Origin: Lonicera japonica
Taxonomy: Eukaryota; Streptophyta; Magnoliopsida; Dipsacales; Caprifoliaceae
Length of the DNA: 64,000 nucleotides
Assembly (NCBI GenBank): GCA_021464415.1
Contig: CM038466.1
Coordinates: 29,108,833 to 29,172,832, forward strand
Reading direction: 5' to 3'
Shown here: piece by piece, positions 10,836 to 21,221 of the stretch
How positions within the stretch are numbered: position 1 is the stretch's first letter
How the letters are laid out: every line of letters begins with the position of its first letter
Notes under the pieces: generated by a model
What the model was told of the DNA's origin: nothing
Seen by the model: the letters and a program-made list of their open reading frames with translations, nothing else
The model's database searches: none
Made by a program: the position numbers and the translations under genes

Positions 10836-12391
10836 TGTTGGTCGGAAAACAACCCTAGAGGGGGGTAAATATGGTTTTAAAAACTTAATGCGAAATTAAA
10901 ACATTTTTAAAATATTTAAGCAAAGCAACTTAGCTAAGCAACAATATCAAGGAAATAATAAATTTTAAATAATCAATCCCAAGATAAGCAAATAAGCAAT
11001 ATCAAAATGCAAGCAATAATATAGCAATAAAAAGAGAGCTTGAGTTTAGAAAGATTAAACCAATTTGAAGCTCAAGACTTTTTGTCCTCACGGTTTGGTT
11101 TCCTAAACCATACGTCCGCGCTCGGTTAGTTTCCCGAGAATTTTCACTATTCAATCTTCTTCGGGTGAAGATCAAACCTCAATACAAATGTTGATATGCA
11201 CACAACACTTACAATGTATCTATACCCACTACACTTCTCACAAGATATGCTCGCTTGCTCTACAAAGAGACAAACTCTCTTTTGAAATGAAGAATGAATT
11301 GTTTATGGTGATACACACCAATACAATAACTCTCAAGTGTATTTGAAGATTACAAATGAAGCTCACACTAGAGTTATCAAGATTGATCAAAATATATAGC
11401 TCAAAAAATTAAAGATTGATCAAAATGTGTTCTTGAATCTTTATATATTTGAATATATGAATAATAGAGTATTAGGATGATTCAAAGTGTGTTAAAACAT
11501 GTCTAGGAACTTATATATATATATAGCTTGCAAAACTATATGGCCCTTGGGGATGATTAAGAAAGCTTTTGGGTTAAAGGTATACATTTTCAAATTTTCC
11601 AACAGCTAATTTTAACAAAAAATTCAAATTTTTTTGATAATTTCTCCGAATCTGACCGTTGGATCATGCTCACATTTTATTCAAAAATGCTAAGAGATTT
11701 TGTTTAACTACTGTAAAAATTTCAAAATGATCGGAGTCCTGGAAAACTTTCATCATACCGTTAGATCAAAACTATGCCAATTGAGCGAATTTTAAATGTA
11801 AAATAAAAACATTTTTGCAATTTAACAATTTAGTTCCAAATACAATTATAATGATTTTTGAACATCAAAGATATGATTATAAGATACTTATTTTTATTAG
11901 AGTTTAAAATATGATCATTTAAAATTAATACGAATTTATTTTGAAACTCGATCTTCGTAAAATAATATTTTTTAAATAAATTCAATTTCAAGCTTGTTTG
12001 AATCAATTTTTAAAAGATGCATGAATACGTTTGAGCTATAAGGATTTGATCAATAAAGTAACTTTACATAAATCCTAAGCACTCACTCAATTACTGAATT
12101 AACGAGTCTTCGAATGCTTTGATTTGTTTCTTCGGATTGATCTTCATTTGAAACTTTTTCCTTGAAACTTTTTATACAGTCTTTTGATCCTTTGTGTTTC
12201 ATGATTTGCATTGAGAGCTTTGATCTTTGTTGTCTTGTCCAATGATCGAATAGTGAAAGAATGATCTTTGTCATGTTTTTCTTGAATTTTCCGAGTAAAT
12301 GAACTATATATTTATATCAAGAAAACATGTTAAATTACACAAGATTGATTTATTGTTGTTATCAAAATAAGATTAAGACCGTAGATCAACA
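10836..12391 (-). repeat. Left LTR (element 3' LTR), 1556 bp
   Basis: Begins TGTTGGTCGG and ends ATCAACA on the plus strand; collinear with 19663-21216. It contains a short (TA)n tract near 11514-11525. Confidence 0.9.
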
Positions 12392-12869
12392 ATCTCTCCC
12401 TTTTTAATGATGACAATAAATTAATGTGTGTTTACAATAACAAGCATAAATAGTATATAAATGTAAATAAATAATATGCTCCCCCTCAATTTATGCAAAA
12501 GATGACAATTAAAAAATATTATAAATATTTGAGATAGTTTTAAAACCAAAACTAATATATATATATATATATATATATATAATAAATAAACCTTTCAAAA
12601 ATGTGAATGTAGAAAAGCATTTAAAATTTTAAAACAACACTAACATCATATACCCATTTTCTCCCCTTATGTCAACATAAAAAAGGGATTTAGACCATGC
12701 GAGGGTGGTGGATTCTAACTGCACGCAGGGAGCGCTGTATATTTTGACTTTTTAGGATGACAGGTTTTCGTCTTCGAGATTTTTTCAGTGCTAGATGCCT
12801 CTTATCCCATCTTTCTTGTTATCTCTCTCGAGATCTATTTTCTTCTTATACCTTTTGTAGGGGGTACCC
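12392..12869. other. Element 3' internal region beside the LTR
   Basis: Starts with the polypurine tract complement 'atctctccctttt' (12392-12404). It holds a long (TA)n at about 12548-12581 and no coding similarity. It ends where the captured LBD sequence begins; the donor mRNA leader may lie in the last 100-200 bases. Confidence 0.6.
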
Positions 12870-13745
12870 ATGAGTAAGGGAAAGTAAATCACAAGTATGC
12901 CGAATACCTTCCGTTGTACTGGTTCTTCTTGTATTGTTTGCTCTTATAGACGTAAGGGATGTCTGCCACGGTGTGAATATGCACAAATTTTTTGAAATGT
13001 GATTATTCGTCAGGATTATTGCACAATCTTCACTATTTTCAGGGTAAAGAGTGTTGCAAATATTTTACAAAATATTCCTGAGCATCAATATCTTAAGACT
13101 CCTAATTCATTTCTTTTTGAAGCAAAGGCGAGAGTCGAGAATCCCAGTAAAGGCTGTACTACACTCATTGTTTCTCTTGAATAGAAGGTAAAAGAGTTAC
13201 AATCACGGGTGACAGCGTTAGAGGCTTAATTAGGAGAGTCTTCTAGCGCTAACCCATACTTTTCTTGTGCTCCTCCTAGAGGTTCTTCAGGGCTCTTATC
13301 ATTAACAGAAAATGTTGCACCTGATATTAATCTTACTCCTAAGAATCTTCCAGAACATGAGGTTCTTCCAATCGATGCTGATTTATTGGTATATCCTTCA
13401 TCTGAAGGATTTTTAGGGCTCCTCATGTCGGCAAAAGAAGTTGCACCTGAAATTCTTCCGACTACTGAAAATATTTCAGACCATAGTGCTTTTCTAACTG
13501 ATGTGGGTTTACCGGCATATCTGACTCTGTTAGATTACTAAGGTACTTTGGAAGGTTATTCATTGCAATTTTCTCAAAGTAGTGTTGTTGCAAAGGTTGC
13601 CGAGCCAATGAGTCCTAATTAGACAACTCTATTAGATATGGAGCATAATTTTGTTGATTATTCTTCTTCTAGTCTCAATGCTATTTTGAATTTTGATGTT
13701 GATGATCTTCAAATTCTTTTTTCTTTTTCTTTGAATGACAGATAA
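12870..13745 (+). pseudogene. Captured LOB-domain (LBD) gene, intronless pseudogene
   Basis: One continuous frame of 291 codons from ATG (12870) to TAA (13743) on the strand opposite the retroelement. Residues about 22-36 give SCIVCSYRRKGCLPRC, the CX2CX6CX3C zinc motif of LOB-domain transcription factors. The central part (IFRVKSVANILQNIPEHQ) matches the GAS block, and FEAKARVENPSKGC followed by KVKELQSRVTALEA matches the conserved end and leucine-zipper-like coil. The remaining 170 residues are a variable C-terminus I do not recognise. Six in-frame stops (12885, 12993, 13182, 13227, 13539, 13620) but no frameshift. No intron interrupts the LOB domain. It sits between the reverse-transcriptase remnant and the 3' LTR, replacing RNase H. 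A dead copy, probably acquired through RNA. Confidence 0.8.
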
Positions 13746-13749
13746 TGAT

Positions 13750-16456
13750 TTTTAGACTCGATACTTCTTGATGTCGACACTCTTACCACTTTCGTCTTTG
13801 TCAAGTTTCAACATTGAACTTATAGCATACTCATTGATTTAGCGCCTTTCATGTTGAACTTCTTCAAGAGTTCCTTCACATATTTCTCTTGATTAACAAA
13901 GATCCCATCTTTGCATTGCTTTACTTGCAATTCAAGAAAATAATTCATCTCTCTCACATGCTCATTTCAAATTCCTTTTGCATACAAGTAGAAAATTCTT
14001 TGCAAAGATTGTCGTTAGTAAAACCAAAAATAATATCATCAACATAAATTTGCACAAGTAGCATATCATTGGCATAATTCTTAATGAATAAAGTAGTGTC
14101 TACTTTGTCTTTAACAAATCAATTATTAAGCAAAAATGAACTTAATTTATCATACCATGCTCTAGGTGCCTGTTTCAAGCCAGATAATGCTTTAGACAAT
14201 TTAAACACGTAATCTGGATGCGTATGATTTTCAAATCCGGGAGGTTGTTTCTAGGGGTGTTTTCGGTTTCGGTCGGGGTAAAGATTAGGGTACCCCAAAC
14301 CCTCCCCAAATTTCATAGTTCGGTTTCGGTTCGGTTCGGTTTCGATTTTGAAACCTATGGAACCCAAACCCTCCCCAAATTATTCGGTTTCGGTCCGATT
14401 CGGTCGGTTTCGGTTTTTTTTATATCGTTAAAACTTTAGTTAGAAACTGTATTTTTTTAAAAAAAATAGCACTAAAACAGTAAAACTGCACTAAATAGTG
14501 CCTATAAAACTACACTAAACAGCACTAAAATATGCCTATAAAACTGCACTAAAATTGCACCGAAACTGCATTGTATTTTGATGAAACAACACTAAAATCT
14601 GCTTGAAAAAAAAAAGCAGTAAAACAGCACTAATATATATCCAAATCCAAATCCAATTTATTAGTAAATAAATTAAATATTCCTCATGTTTGACTAATCA
14701 AACTCAAATTCTCATAAATTTTTTGTCAATTGGCAGTCCTATATCAATATATCTACCTTATCTCCAATTTTATAAATTTTCAAATTAGGAGTGCAGACAC
14801 TTCATAGCCGTATTTTATCTCAGATGGGGGAACCATGCTTGTTTTTTACATTACAAATACAATATACACACCATTTGATTTCTTTAAGCTAACACATTCC
14901 TCCCTCTTTCTTTATAAAGAAATTCATTCAATACTTAAGAATTTTATATTTTACATCTATTTATTTTTTTATTAGATCCTCAGATGTATTTGGAGTGTTC
15001 GAATTCTTTTTTTATCCTTCCAACTGGGCAAATTTATCTGAATCTCAATTACAAATGAAAACACACCAACCTTTCTTGTTTTCTTTTTCATTCATTTCCT
15101 TCTCTGTCTATACTACCTGCTCTCTCTCTACATATATATATATATATAGATATATATTCTATGGTTCAAACACAATCACCCTTCCTCGAATAAGTCCTAC
15201 ATTTTTTTTCTCGACCCCTTTTGCCTTTTCAGAATTGGGTCATTTTCAATTTTTAGCACATACGTACATATATCTATATATACAGCATCAAAAGAAATAT
15301 ATACAAAGTAATACACTTACAAACATATATATATATATATATATATATAATTATATACACAGTTCTAAGGGGCTACATCAAAATCAGATCTACCTCAGAT
15401 ATACACATTTTGCTTTTGATCTAGTTCATATCTACATCAGAATTTGCAAACACAACTTGAAGAATTAGAAAGCTTTACCCGTCACTTTGCGAACCCAACT
15501 TAAGTGAGTACAACCCACAAATGGATGACTAACTGACTAAGGTCTGGCCCTCTGAAGAGTGAGGATGGGGTGGAGCTGCGGCCTGCGGGGGTGAGAGTGA
15601 GCGAGAGAGAGACGGCACCGAGAGTGAGAGACGAGAGAAGAGAGAGACGGCACTGTGAGAGACGGGAGAAGAGAGTTTGTGTCTGTGTGTGTGAGTGAGT
15701 GAGAGAGTAAGAGAGGCGGCACTACTGCACTAGCACTACTGAGGTCAATGAAATGAAATTAGGTATTTTGTCCAATTTCTTTTTAAGTTTCGGGGCAATT
15801 CGGTCCCTTTCGGGTGAACCGAACCCGAACCCGAACCGACCCGAATTATTCGGTTTTGATTTCGATTTTGGTTTTTTTTTCGGTTCGGAATATTTCGGTT
15901 ATTTTCGGATCGGTTTGGTTCGTTCGTTCGGTTTTTGGATTTCCGACAACACCCCTAGTTGTTTCACATAAACTTCCTCTTCAATAAATCCATTCAACAA
16001 AGCACTTTTTACATCCATTTGATATAGTTTGAAAATTTTAAAGCAGGAGTAAGCAAGTAGCATGCGAATAGCTTCTAAACGTACAACGGGTGCATATGTT
16101 TCTTCATAAATTAATCAATATCCTCCTCTTGATTATATCCTTGGGCAACGAGCCTAACTTTATTTCTGACAATTACACCACTTTCATTCTTTTTTATTTT
16201 GAAATACTCATTTAGTGCCTATAATAGTATGATCATTCGATTTGAAAACAAGTGTCCACACTTTATTTCTCTCAAATTGATTGAGCTCTTCTTGCATAGC
16301 CATCATCCAAGATTCATCTTGTTCGGCTTCATTTATGTTTTTAGGCTCATATTGAGAAACAAATGCAATATTATTGCAAACATTTCTTAAGGATGATTTA
16401 ATCATGACCTTACTAGATGGCTCTCCAATATTTTGATCAATAGGGTAGTTGGACAC
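13750..16456 (-). pseudogene. Copia reverse transcriptase (RVT_2), interrupted
   Basis: Minus-strand fragments in order: 16456-16208 starts the domain (MQEELNQFERNKVWTLV, then IIGTK); 16190-15966 continues (KVRLVAQGYNQEEDID, later LYQMDVKSAFLNGFIEEE) with a frameshift near 16115; after the nested hAT element, 14243-13760 continues ([20 protein letters not shown]) and includes the catalytic YVDD at 14035-14046. Stop codons follow, and similarity ends at about 13750, before RNase H. Non-functional. Confidence 0.85.
14252..15957. mobile_element. Non-autonomous hAT element nested in pol
   Basis: Ends TAGGGGTGTT and AACACCCCTA are inverted repeats, flanked by an exact 8-bp TSD GTTGTTTC (14244-14251 and 15958-15965). 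Both ends carry dense 'cggtttcggttcgg' subterminal repeats (about 14262-14415 and 15785-15945). The 1.7-kb interior has no transposase. It is made of low-complexity sequence: (TA)n near 15130 and 15329, a GA-rich block at 15589-15720, and short repeats of 'gcactaaaac' type at 14468-14635. It splits the reverse-transcriptase frame of the copia element. Confidence 0.85.
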
Positions 16457-16559
16457 AAATTTTCAACTCTTAGGTAAATCATTCGAGTTTTGCTCGGCCT
16501 TACTTTCTATCTCCTTAAAAGAAGTTTGAGCACTTGATGGTTCTTCCTTAAATGTATCA

Positions 16560-17972
16560 TTAATTAGATGTATCATTAATTTGAATATTTAAAACTTTTT
16601 GGATAATTTCAACATCATCATCGGAATGCATTATAGGTGCAAAAGGATTAGACTCATCAAAAACCATATGCATAGATTCTTGAACAACTAAACTTTTCTT
16701 ATTATAAACACGATAAGCTTTACTATTAATAGCATATCCAAGAAATATTCCTTCATCGAATTTAGTATCAAATTTTTCTAAATGATCACGATCATTTAAA
16801 ATGAAACATTTATAACCAAAAACCTTAAAATATACAATATTAGGTTTCTTGTCATTCTCTAATTCGTAAGGTGTCTTATCTAACTTTTTATGAAAAATAA
16901 CATGATTAGTTACATAGCATGCTGTATTAACGACTTCCACCTATAAATATTCTGGTAAAAAATGTTTATTTAACATGGTTCTAGACATCTCTTGAAGAGA
17001 TCTATTTTTTCTTTCAACCACACCATTTTGCTGAGGAGTTCTAGTTGCTGAAAAGTTATGATTAATACCATGCTCATCACAAAAATTCTCAATATCAATA
17101 TTATCAAATTCTCTACTTCTATCACTTCTAACATGTACAATAGAAGCACCTTTTTTTCATTTTGAACTTTTCTACAGAATTTAGCAAATACATAAGGTGT
17201 TTCACTTTTATGAGTAAAAAAAAATACCCAAGTAAATCTAGAAAAATCATCAACAATCACAAAGGCATACAATTTACCACCTAAACTAACAACTAAATTA
17301 GGTCCAAATAAATCTAAATGTAACATATCAAGTGGTCTAGTAGTAGTAATATCTTTCTTAGATTTAAAGGAAGACTTGTGTTGTTTACCAAGTTGACATG
17401 CATCACAAATTCTATCTTTAACAAATTTAGTTTTAGACAATCCTTTAACTAATTCATTTTTAGATAATTTGTGAATTAAATCCATATTAGCATAACATAA
17501 TCTTCTATGCCATAACCAAAAAGTATCATTTAACACGGATAAACATTTAACATCTTTTTGAGACAAATTATCAAGTTCAAGAGTATATACGTTATTAGAT
17601 CTATAAGCAACAAACAAGATAAAATTATCACTAATATTTGTAAAAATGCAACATTCAGATTTAAAAATAACTTCATAACCTTTTATCATACAATTGACTA
17701 ATACTAAGCAAGTTATGTTTTAAACCGTCAATAAGTAAAACATTATCAATATAAAAAGATTTATTTTCAACTTTACCTATACCAATGATTTTGCCTTTGG
17801 TGTTATCTCTAAATGTGACGTTGCCTCCTTATTTAGGAGTGAGACTCAAGAAATTTCTCTTTTCTCCCATTATGTGGTTCGAACATTCACTAACTAAGAA
17901 CCACTTTGTTTTGCTAACTTTTGCTCTCATGCAAACCTACACCAAAATCTTAAATAACTTCTCTTTTGATAC
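16560..17972 (-). pseudogene. Copia protease and integrase, degenerate
   Basis: From right to left. The protease region near 17920-17866 reads KWFLVSECSNHIMGEK: the catalytic Asp-Ser-Gly is changed to Val-Ser-Glu. Next comes the pre-integrase zinc region, WLWHRRLCYANMDLIHKL with DACQLGKQHKSSF (within 17689-17340), then the integrase core with HLDLFGPN and VDDFSRFTWVFF. A frameshift lies near 17150. The integrase C-terminal part (16940-16560) has TPYELENDKKPN and VFGYKCFILNDRDHLEKFD. Order and motifs fit copia pol. Confidence 0.85.
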
Positions 17973-18306
17973 CTAAAATAAGTTGGGTCCTTTGGGGTTA
18001 GCATACATAATAGTTCCTTTAGGAATCCAAGCAAGTTTATTCTTAGCAAAATCATTTTCTTTGTAATAACAAGAATGTGAATTATGAGTGTTTCTTCCAC
18101 AAAATGAATAAAGATTAATGTGATTATACGGTGTGTATGTTTTGAAGAAATTTTGGTAATCCTTTTGGTTATGAATTTGATTGCAACCCAAACCGGCTTT
18201 ATCAAAGACACACCTTTGTACTCTCAATAGTTTATCCAAGTTATTTTTTCTATTTATGAACTTGGTTAGACTATTAGTTAAATCTTTTACTTTTTCTTTC
18301 AAATTT

Positions 18307-19515
18307 TTATTTTCTAGTGCAAGTAAGTTTGAAGTCTCCTTTTCTTTTCCCTTTTTTCAAATAGTTAATTTTCTTTTTAAAATCAATGTTTTCATTTTCT
18401 AAAGTTTCACTTTTGGCAGAAGTAATGGAATTTTCTTTTTTGAGACTTGTATATTTTTTTGAGAGAATTTCAAATTTAATATGTAATTCTTCAACAATGG
18501 TATATAGTTCATCATATTCATTATGCACACTTTCATTATCATCAAAATTATCACTAAATGAGCTATAGTTAGAGTTTACCTCATTTTCATTTGCCATAAG
18601 ACAAAGGCTGGCCCTTTCTTCATTGCTAGTATCGGCATTCGATTCTCCTTCTTCGAAATTGTTCCATGTTCTTTTTAGTGCTTGCTTCACTTGTTTGAGT
18701 ACTTTATCTCGTTTATCCCTTTTCTCCTTCTTTCTAAGTGGACAATTTTGCTTGATATGACCGGGTTCATGGCAATGATAGCACTTTTTGTTATCCTTTC
18801 CTTAAGAATTTTTCTTCTTAGTTAGAAATATCATAAATTTTTTAGATAAAAGCGTCATGTCTTCATTATCATCCATTGATACATCATTATCTTTATGTTG
18901 GATAGTTTTGAGAGCTAAAATTTTCTTTGATTTTGTATCCGCTTCTTCTTCTCTTTGAAGTTCCTTCTCCTGAGTTTTTAGAGATCCCAAAAGCTCATCT
19001 ATGCTGAATGTTTTGAGATTCTTTGCTTCTTGAATCACCGTTACTTTTGGTCGCCACTTCTTTGAAAGAATCCTAAAAAATTTTCTTATATTATTTTCAT
19101 TAAAATAAACCTTTCCAAGAAAATCCAAATCAATAGTAATAATATAAAATCTACTATACATAGAAGCAATAGATTCATTATACTCCATTTTAAATAGTTC
19201 ATAATCATGAACAAGCATATTTATGTTACCGTCTTTAGCTTGAGTGGTTCCTTCGTAGGTAACCTCAAGTTTATCCTAAATTTCTTTATCCATTTTGCAA
19301 ATAGAAATTTTATTATATTCATCCATGCTTAATGCACAATTTAAAGCATTTAAGGCTTTAGTATTATATTGAATTTTCTTAATATCATTTTCATCATACT
19401 CAGATATTTTCTTAGGAACAATTTTTCCACTATCATCTCTTTTGAGAATTTCATAGGGTCCTTCAAGTATAATTTTCCATTGTTCAAAATCACTAAATTG
19501 TAAAAATATACTCAT
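18307..19515 (-). pseudogene. Copia gag (SIRE type) with zinc knuckle, degenerate
   Basis: Starts at ATG 19515 (MSIFLQFSDFEQWKI). It continues through the UBN2-type gag region (LNALNCALSMDEYNKI, YSRFYIITIDLDFLGK, WRPKVTVIQEAKNLKT) with a stop near 19276. A CCHC zinc knuckle CYHCHEPGHIKQNC lies at 18783-18742. Downstream (18690-18307) is an acidic then coiled-coil region (IVEELHIKFEILSKKY), typical of SIRE gag C-termini. A further fragment at 18302-17973 (AWIPKGTIMYANPKGPNLF) is the linker before protease. Several stops and frame changes. Confidence 0.85.
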
Positions 19516-19648
19516 TATACTTTTTCAATAGTTACAATTTTTACCATCAAATAGGGGTGGTCTAGAGGTGGAGAAACCTTTGAAAAACTGATTCCTTAAT
19601 ATATATGATCGTAAATTCTAAGATTATTAAATCAAAATAAGAGTACAA

Positions 19649-19660
19649 GCTCTGATACCA
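19649..19660 (-). promoter_or_regulatory. Primer-binding site of the copia element
   Basis: 'gctctgatacca' is the reverse complement of TGGTATCAGAGC, the standard tRNA-iMet primer-binding core. It lies 2 bp inside the right LTR and fixes the element's orientation as minus. Confidence 0.9.
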
Positions 19661-19662
19661 AT

Positions 19663-21216
19663 TGTTGGTTGGAAAACAACCCTAGAGGGGGGTGAATAGA
19701 GTTTTAAAAACTTAATGCGAAATTAAAACGTTTTTAAAATATTTAAGCAAAGCAACTTAGCTAAGCAACAGTATCAAGGAAATAATAAATTTCAAGTAAT
19801 CAATCACATGACAAGCAAATAAGAAATCTCAAAATACAAGCAATAATATAGCAATAAAAAGAGAGCTTGGGTTTAAAAAGATTAAACCAATTTGAAGCTC
19901 AAGGCTTTTTATCCTCACGGTTCGGTTTTCTAAACCATACGTCCGCGCTCGGTTAGTTCCCCAAAAATTTTTACTATTTAATATTCTTTGAGTGAAAATC
20001 AAACCTCAATATAAATGTTGCTATGCATACAACACTCACAATGTAGCTATACCCACTACACTTCTCACAAGATATGCTATCTTGCTCTACAAAGAGACAA
20101 ACTCTCTTTTGAAATAAAAAATTAAATGTTTGTGGTGATACACACCAATACAATAACTCTCAAGTGTATTTGAAGATTACAAATGAAGCTCCACTAGAGT
20201 TATCAAGATTGATCAAAATATATAGCTCAAAAAATGAAAGATTGATCAAAATGTGTTATTGAATCTTTGTATATTTAAATATATGAATAACAGAGTATTA
20301 GAATGATTCAAGATGTGTTAAAATATGTCTAGGACCTCATATATATAACTTGCAAAACTATATGGCCATTGGGGATGATTAAGAAAGGTTTTGGGTCAAA
20401 GGCATACATTTTCAAATTTTTCAACAACTAATTTCGACAAAAAATTCAAATTTGTTTTGATAATTTCTCCGAATCTGACCGTTGGATCATGCTCAAATTT
20501 TAGTCAAAAGTGCTAAGAGATGTTGTCTAACTACTGTAAAAATTTTAAAATGATCGGAGTCCAAAAAAACCTCCATCATAACGTTAGATCAAAACTATGC
20601 CAAAATTGAGCAAATTTTAAATGTAAAATAAAAACATTTTTACAATTTAATAATTTAGTTCCAAATATAATTCTAATGATTTTTGAACCTCAGAGATATG
20701 ATTCTAAGATACCTATTTTTATTAGAGGTTAAAATATGATCAATTAAAATTAATATGAATTTATTTTGAAACTCGGTCTTCGTAAAATGATGTTTTTAAA
20801 ATAAATTCAATTTCAAACTTGTTTGAATCAATCTTTAAAAGATGCATGAATACGTTTGAGCTATAAGGATTTGATCAATAAAGTAACTTTACATAAATCT
20901 GAAGCACTCACTCAATTACTAAATTAACGAGTTTTCGAATGCTTTGATTTGTTTATTCTGATTGATCTTCATTTGAAGCTTTTTCCTTGAAACTTTTCAT
21001 ATAGTCTTTTGATTATTTGTGCTTCATGATTTGCATTGAGAGATTTGATCTTTCTTGTCTTGTCCAATGATCGAATAATGAAAGAGTGATCCTTGTCATA
21101 TTTTTTTTGAATTTTTCGAATAAATGAACTATATATTTATATCAAGAAAACATGTTAAATTACACATGATTGATTTATTGTTGTTATCAAAATAAGATTA
21201 AGACCTTAAGTTAGCA
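19663..21216 (-). repeat. Right LTR (element 5' LTR), 1554 bp
   Basis: TGTTGGTTGG to TTAGCA on the plus strand, collinear with 10836-12391, adjacent to the PBS and followed by the TSD CCTAC. The terminal 11 bases differ from the left LTR although length is conserved. Confidence 0.9.
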
Positions 21217-21221
21217 CCTAC

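Larger units (their letters stand above)
10836..21216 (-). mobile_element. Ty1/copia SIRE-type retrotransposon, degenerate
   Basis: 10.4-kb element on the minus strand, flanked by CCTAC (10831-10835 and 21217-21221). Right LTR (element 5') 19663-21216, left LTR (element 3') 10836-12391, both TG...CA. The PBS is 'gctctgatacca' (19649-19660, complement of tRNA-iMet type). The PPT on the minus strand is at 12392-12405. Domain order on the minus strand: gag with zinc knuckle and coiled coil, protease, integrase, reverse transcriptase, the copia order. The gag and LTR size fit the SIRE/Maximus lineage. All frames are broken. It carries a captured LBD coding sequence and a nested hAT element. The LTRs differ at many positions, so the insertion is not recent. 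Confidence 0.9.

Noticed and set aside
12870..13745. Functional LBD gene
   Set aside because: Six in-frame stops and location inside a retrotransposon; treated as a captured pseudogene.
14262..14415. Telomere-like or satellite array (cggtttcggttcgg)
   Set aside because: The array is mirrored at the other end of the same hAT element and is best explained as its subterminal repeats.
14995..15468. 157-codon open frame
   Set aside because: It lies inside a non-coding hAT element and is made of TA microsatellite repeats (runs of Tyr and Ile); no domain.
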